Position numbers and translations under genes: made by a program | Source: Cereibacter_A azotoformans | GTDB taxonomy: Bacteria > Pseudomonadota > Alphaproteobacteria > Rhodobacterales > Rhodobacteraceae | Length of the DNA stretch: 64,000 bases | Strand: one strand, 5' to 3' | NCBI RefSeq assembly: GCF_003050905.1 | Contig: NZ_QAOT01000018.1 | Notes under the pieces: model-generated | The model's input: only the letters and a program-made list of their open reading frames with translations | The model's database searches: none | Told to the model about the DNA's origin: nothing | Shown: positions 62,520 through 64,000 of the stretch, piece after piece | Layout of the letters: each line of letters begins with the position of its first letter | Position numbering within the stretch: position 1 is the stretch's first letter

Positions 62520-64000
62520 AAGACTTCATCCTTCCCGACGACCGTGACTTCGGCACACCCGCCTCGCGCGCGACCGAGACCGTGACGCTCGAGATCGACG
62601 GCTTTCCGGTGACGGTGCCTGCGGGCACCTCGGTGATGCGGGCCGCGGCCGAGGCGGGCATCTCGGTGCCGAAGCTCTGCGCGACCGACAGCCTCGACGC
62701 CTTCGGCTCCTGCCGGCTGTGTCTCGTCGAGATCGAGGGCCGCGCGGGCACGCCCGCCTCCTGCACCACGCCCGTCACGCCGGGCATGAAGGTGCGCACC
62801 CAGACCCCCAAGCTGAAGCAGCTCCGCCGCGGCGTGATGGAGCTTTACATCTCCGACCATCCGCTCGACTGCCTGACCTGCGCCGCCAACGGCGATTGCG
62901 AGTTGCAGGACATGGCGGGCGCGGTGGGTCTGCGCGACGTGCGCTACGAGGCGGTGGAAAACCACTTCACCCCGCGCAACGCCGGCGGCGACCTGAACCC
63001 GCAGTGGATGGCCAAGGACGAGTCGAACCCCTATTTCACCTACGACCCGTCGAAATGCATCGTCTGCTCGCGCTGCGTGCGGGCCTGCGAGGAGGTGCAG
63101 GGCACCTTCGCGCTGACGATCGAGGGCCGCGGCTTCGACAGCCGCGTGTCGGCCGGCATGGCGAGCGACAGTTTCCTCACCTCCGACTGCGTGAGCTGCG
63201 GCGCCTGCGTGCAGGCCTGCCCGACCGCCACCCTGCAGGAGAAGTCGGTGATCGAGATCGGCACGCCCGAGCGCGCGGTCGTGACCACCTGCGCCTATTG
63301 CGGTGTCGGCTGCTCGTTCAAGGCCGAGATGCGGGGGGACGAGCTGGTTCGGATGGTCCCCTACAAGGGCGGCAAGGCCAACCACGGCCACTCCTGCGTC
63401 AAGGGCCGTTTCGCCTACGGCTATGCGGCGCACAAGGACCGGATCCTGAAGCCGATGGTGCGCGAGTCGATCCACGACCCGTGGCAGGAGGTGAGCTGGG
63501 ACGAGGCCTTGGGCTTTGCCGCGCGTCGCCTGACCGCGATCCAGCAGAAGCACGGCCGCCAGTCGGTCGGCGTCATCACCTCGTCGCGCTGCACGAACGA
63601 GGAGACCTACCTCGTCCAGAAGCTGACCCGTGCGGTCTTCCGCAACAACAACACCGACACCTGCGCCCGCGTCTGCCATTCGCCCACCGGCTACGGGCTT
63701 GGCCAGACCTTCGGCACCTCGGCCGGCACGCAGGACTTCGATTCCGTCGAGGCCTCGGATGTGGTGATGGTGATCGGGGCAAACCCGACCGACGGCCACC
63801 CGGTCTTCGCAAGCCGACTGAAGAAGCGGCTGCGTCAGGGCGCAAAGCTGATCGTCATCGACCCGCGGCGCATTGATCTCGTCAGGAGCCCGCATGCCGC
63901 CGCGGCCCATCACCTCGCGCTGAGACCGGGCACCAACGTGGCCGTGGTCACGGCGCTCGCCCATGTGATCGTGACCGAGGGGCTGGCGGATGACACATTC
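62516..64000 (+). CDS. fdsA: Formate dehydrogenase alpha subunit FdsA (Mo), cut by window end
   Basis: The reading frame starts at ATG 62516 and is open to the last base, giving at least 495 aa of an enzyme of about 950. In order: an N-terminal [2Fe-2S] ferredoxin domain (Cys55, 66, 69, 83), a His-Cys3 cluster (His115, Cys119, 122, 128), two [4Fe-4S] clusters (Cys181/184/187/191 and 225/228/231/235), the catalytic-domain [4Fe-4S] (Cys259, 262, 266, 294), and the molybdenum ligand Cys387 in TCARVCHSPTGYGL. This is the Mo-bis-MGD, oxygen-tolerant NAD-linked type known from Rhodobacter capsulatus. moaD and moaE in this window serve its cofactor. Confidence 0.97.

Overview
The window is GC-rich (roughly two thirds G+C by eye), with long antisense ORFs behind nearly every gene. 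The gene set points to an alphaproteobacterium of the Rhodobacteraceae: an NAD-dependent Mo formate dehydrogenase (fdsGBA), the carboxynorspermidine polyamine route, LolA directly behind FtsK, an NDUFS4-type complex I accessory protein, and a YidC that from memory is close but not identical to that of Rhodobacter (Cereibacter) sphaeroides. A relative within that group is my best guess; no database was consulted.

Bases 1 to about 8450 are an accessory island, with visibly lower GC in its first 3.7 kb. It holds the C-terminal part of a tyrosine integrase, a two-gene Septu-like defence operon (SMC/ABC-type ATPase with an overlapping HNH nuclease), a small orphan gene with its own terminator, a decayed RNase HI fragment with an in-frame stop, a phage antirepressor (BRO-N plus KilAC), three tandem copies of a ~123-bp degenerate repeat, a zinc-ribbon protein of unknown function, a Cys-rich hypothetical protein and a serine recombinase. 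It ends in a gene-poor stretch with paired 19-bp direct repeats resembling an IS21-type end.

From 8.7 kb on, the DNA looks like core chromosome. 8.7-16.3 kb: aldehyde dehydrogenase, RluA pseudouridine synthase, free-Met-sulfoxide reductase, a STAS/anti-sigma kinase pair, gamma-glutamyltransferase, HspQ, a lytic transglycosylase-like lipoprotein and LolA. 16.3-28 kb: FtsK, a class I aminotransferase, an amidase, a UbiH-type monooxygenase, a thioredoxin/Lon-N/Trm112-like operon and a DEAD-box helicase with a long basic tail. 28-39 kb: a thioredoxin-reductase-like flavoprotein, a complete peptide ABC importer with fused ATPases, and the carboxynorspermidine dehydrogenase/decarboxylase operon. 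39-47.6 kb: UvrB behind a candidate LexA box, small envelope proteins, a membrane-anchored winged-helix regulator coupled to a small secreted protein, TtcA and an EAL protein. 47.7-54 kb: a tightly packed run of yidC, a MOSC gene and engB, then argB, a ferredoxin gene and a SixA phosphatase gene. 54-59.4 kb, minus strand: pgsA-moaD-moaE, uvrC, and an S49 protease/zinc-ribbon/SDR operon. 59.5-64 kb: a LysR regulator, a nested palindromic operator and fdsGBA, with fdsA cut by the window end.

Many neighbours overlap by 1 or 4 bp (ATGA, GTGA or TGATG), so much of the region is probably translated as coupled operons. Two convergent gene pairs share the same conserved intergenic element (at 23.57 and 53.95 kb), which probably serves as a bidirectional terminator. 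The best candidates for unusual biology are the Septu-like operon with its extended ATPase N-terminus and G9 tract at the start codon, the 123-bp repeat array beside the antirepressor, and the ToxR-like membrane regulator pair.
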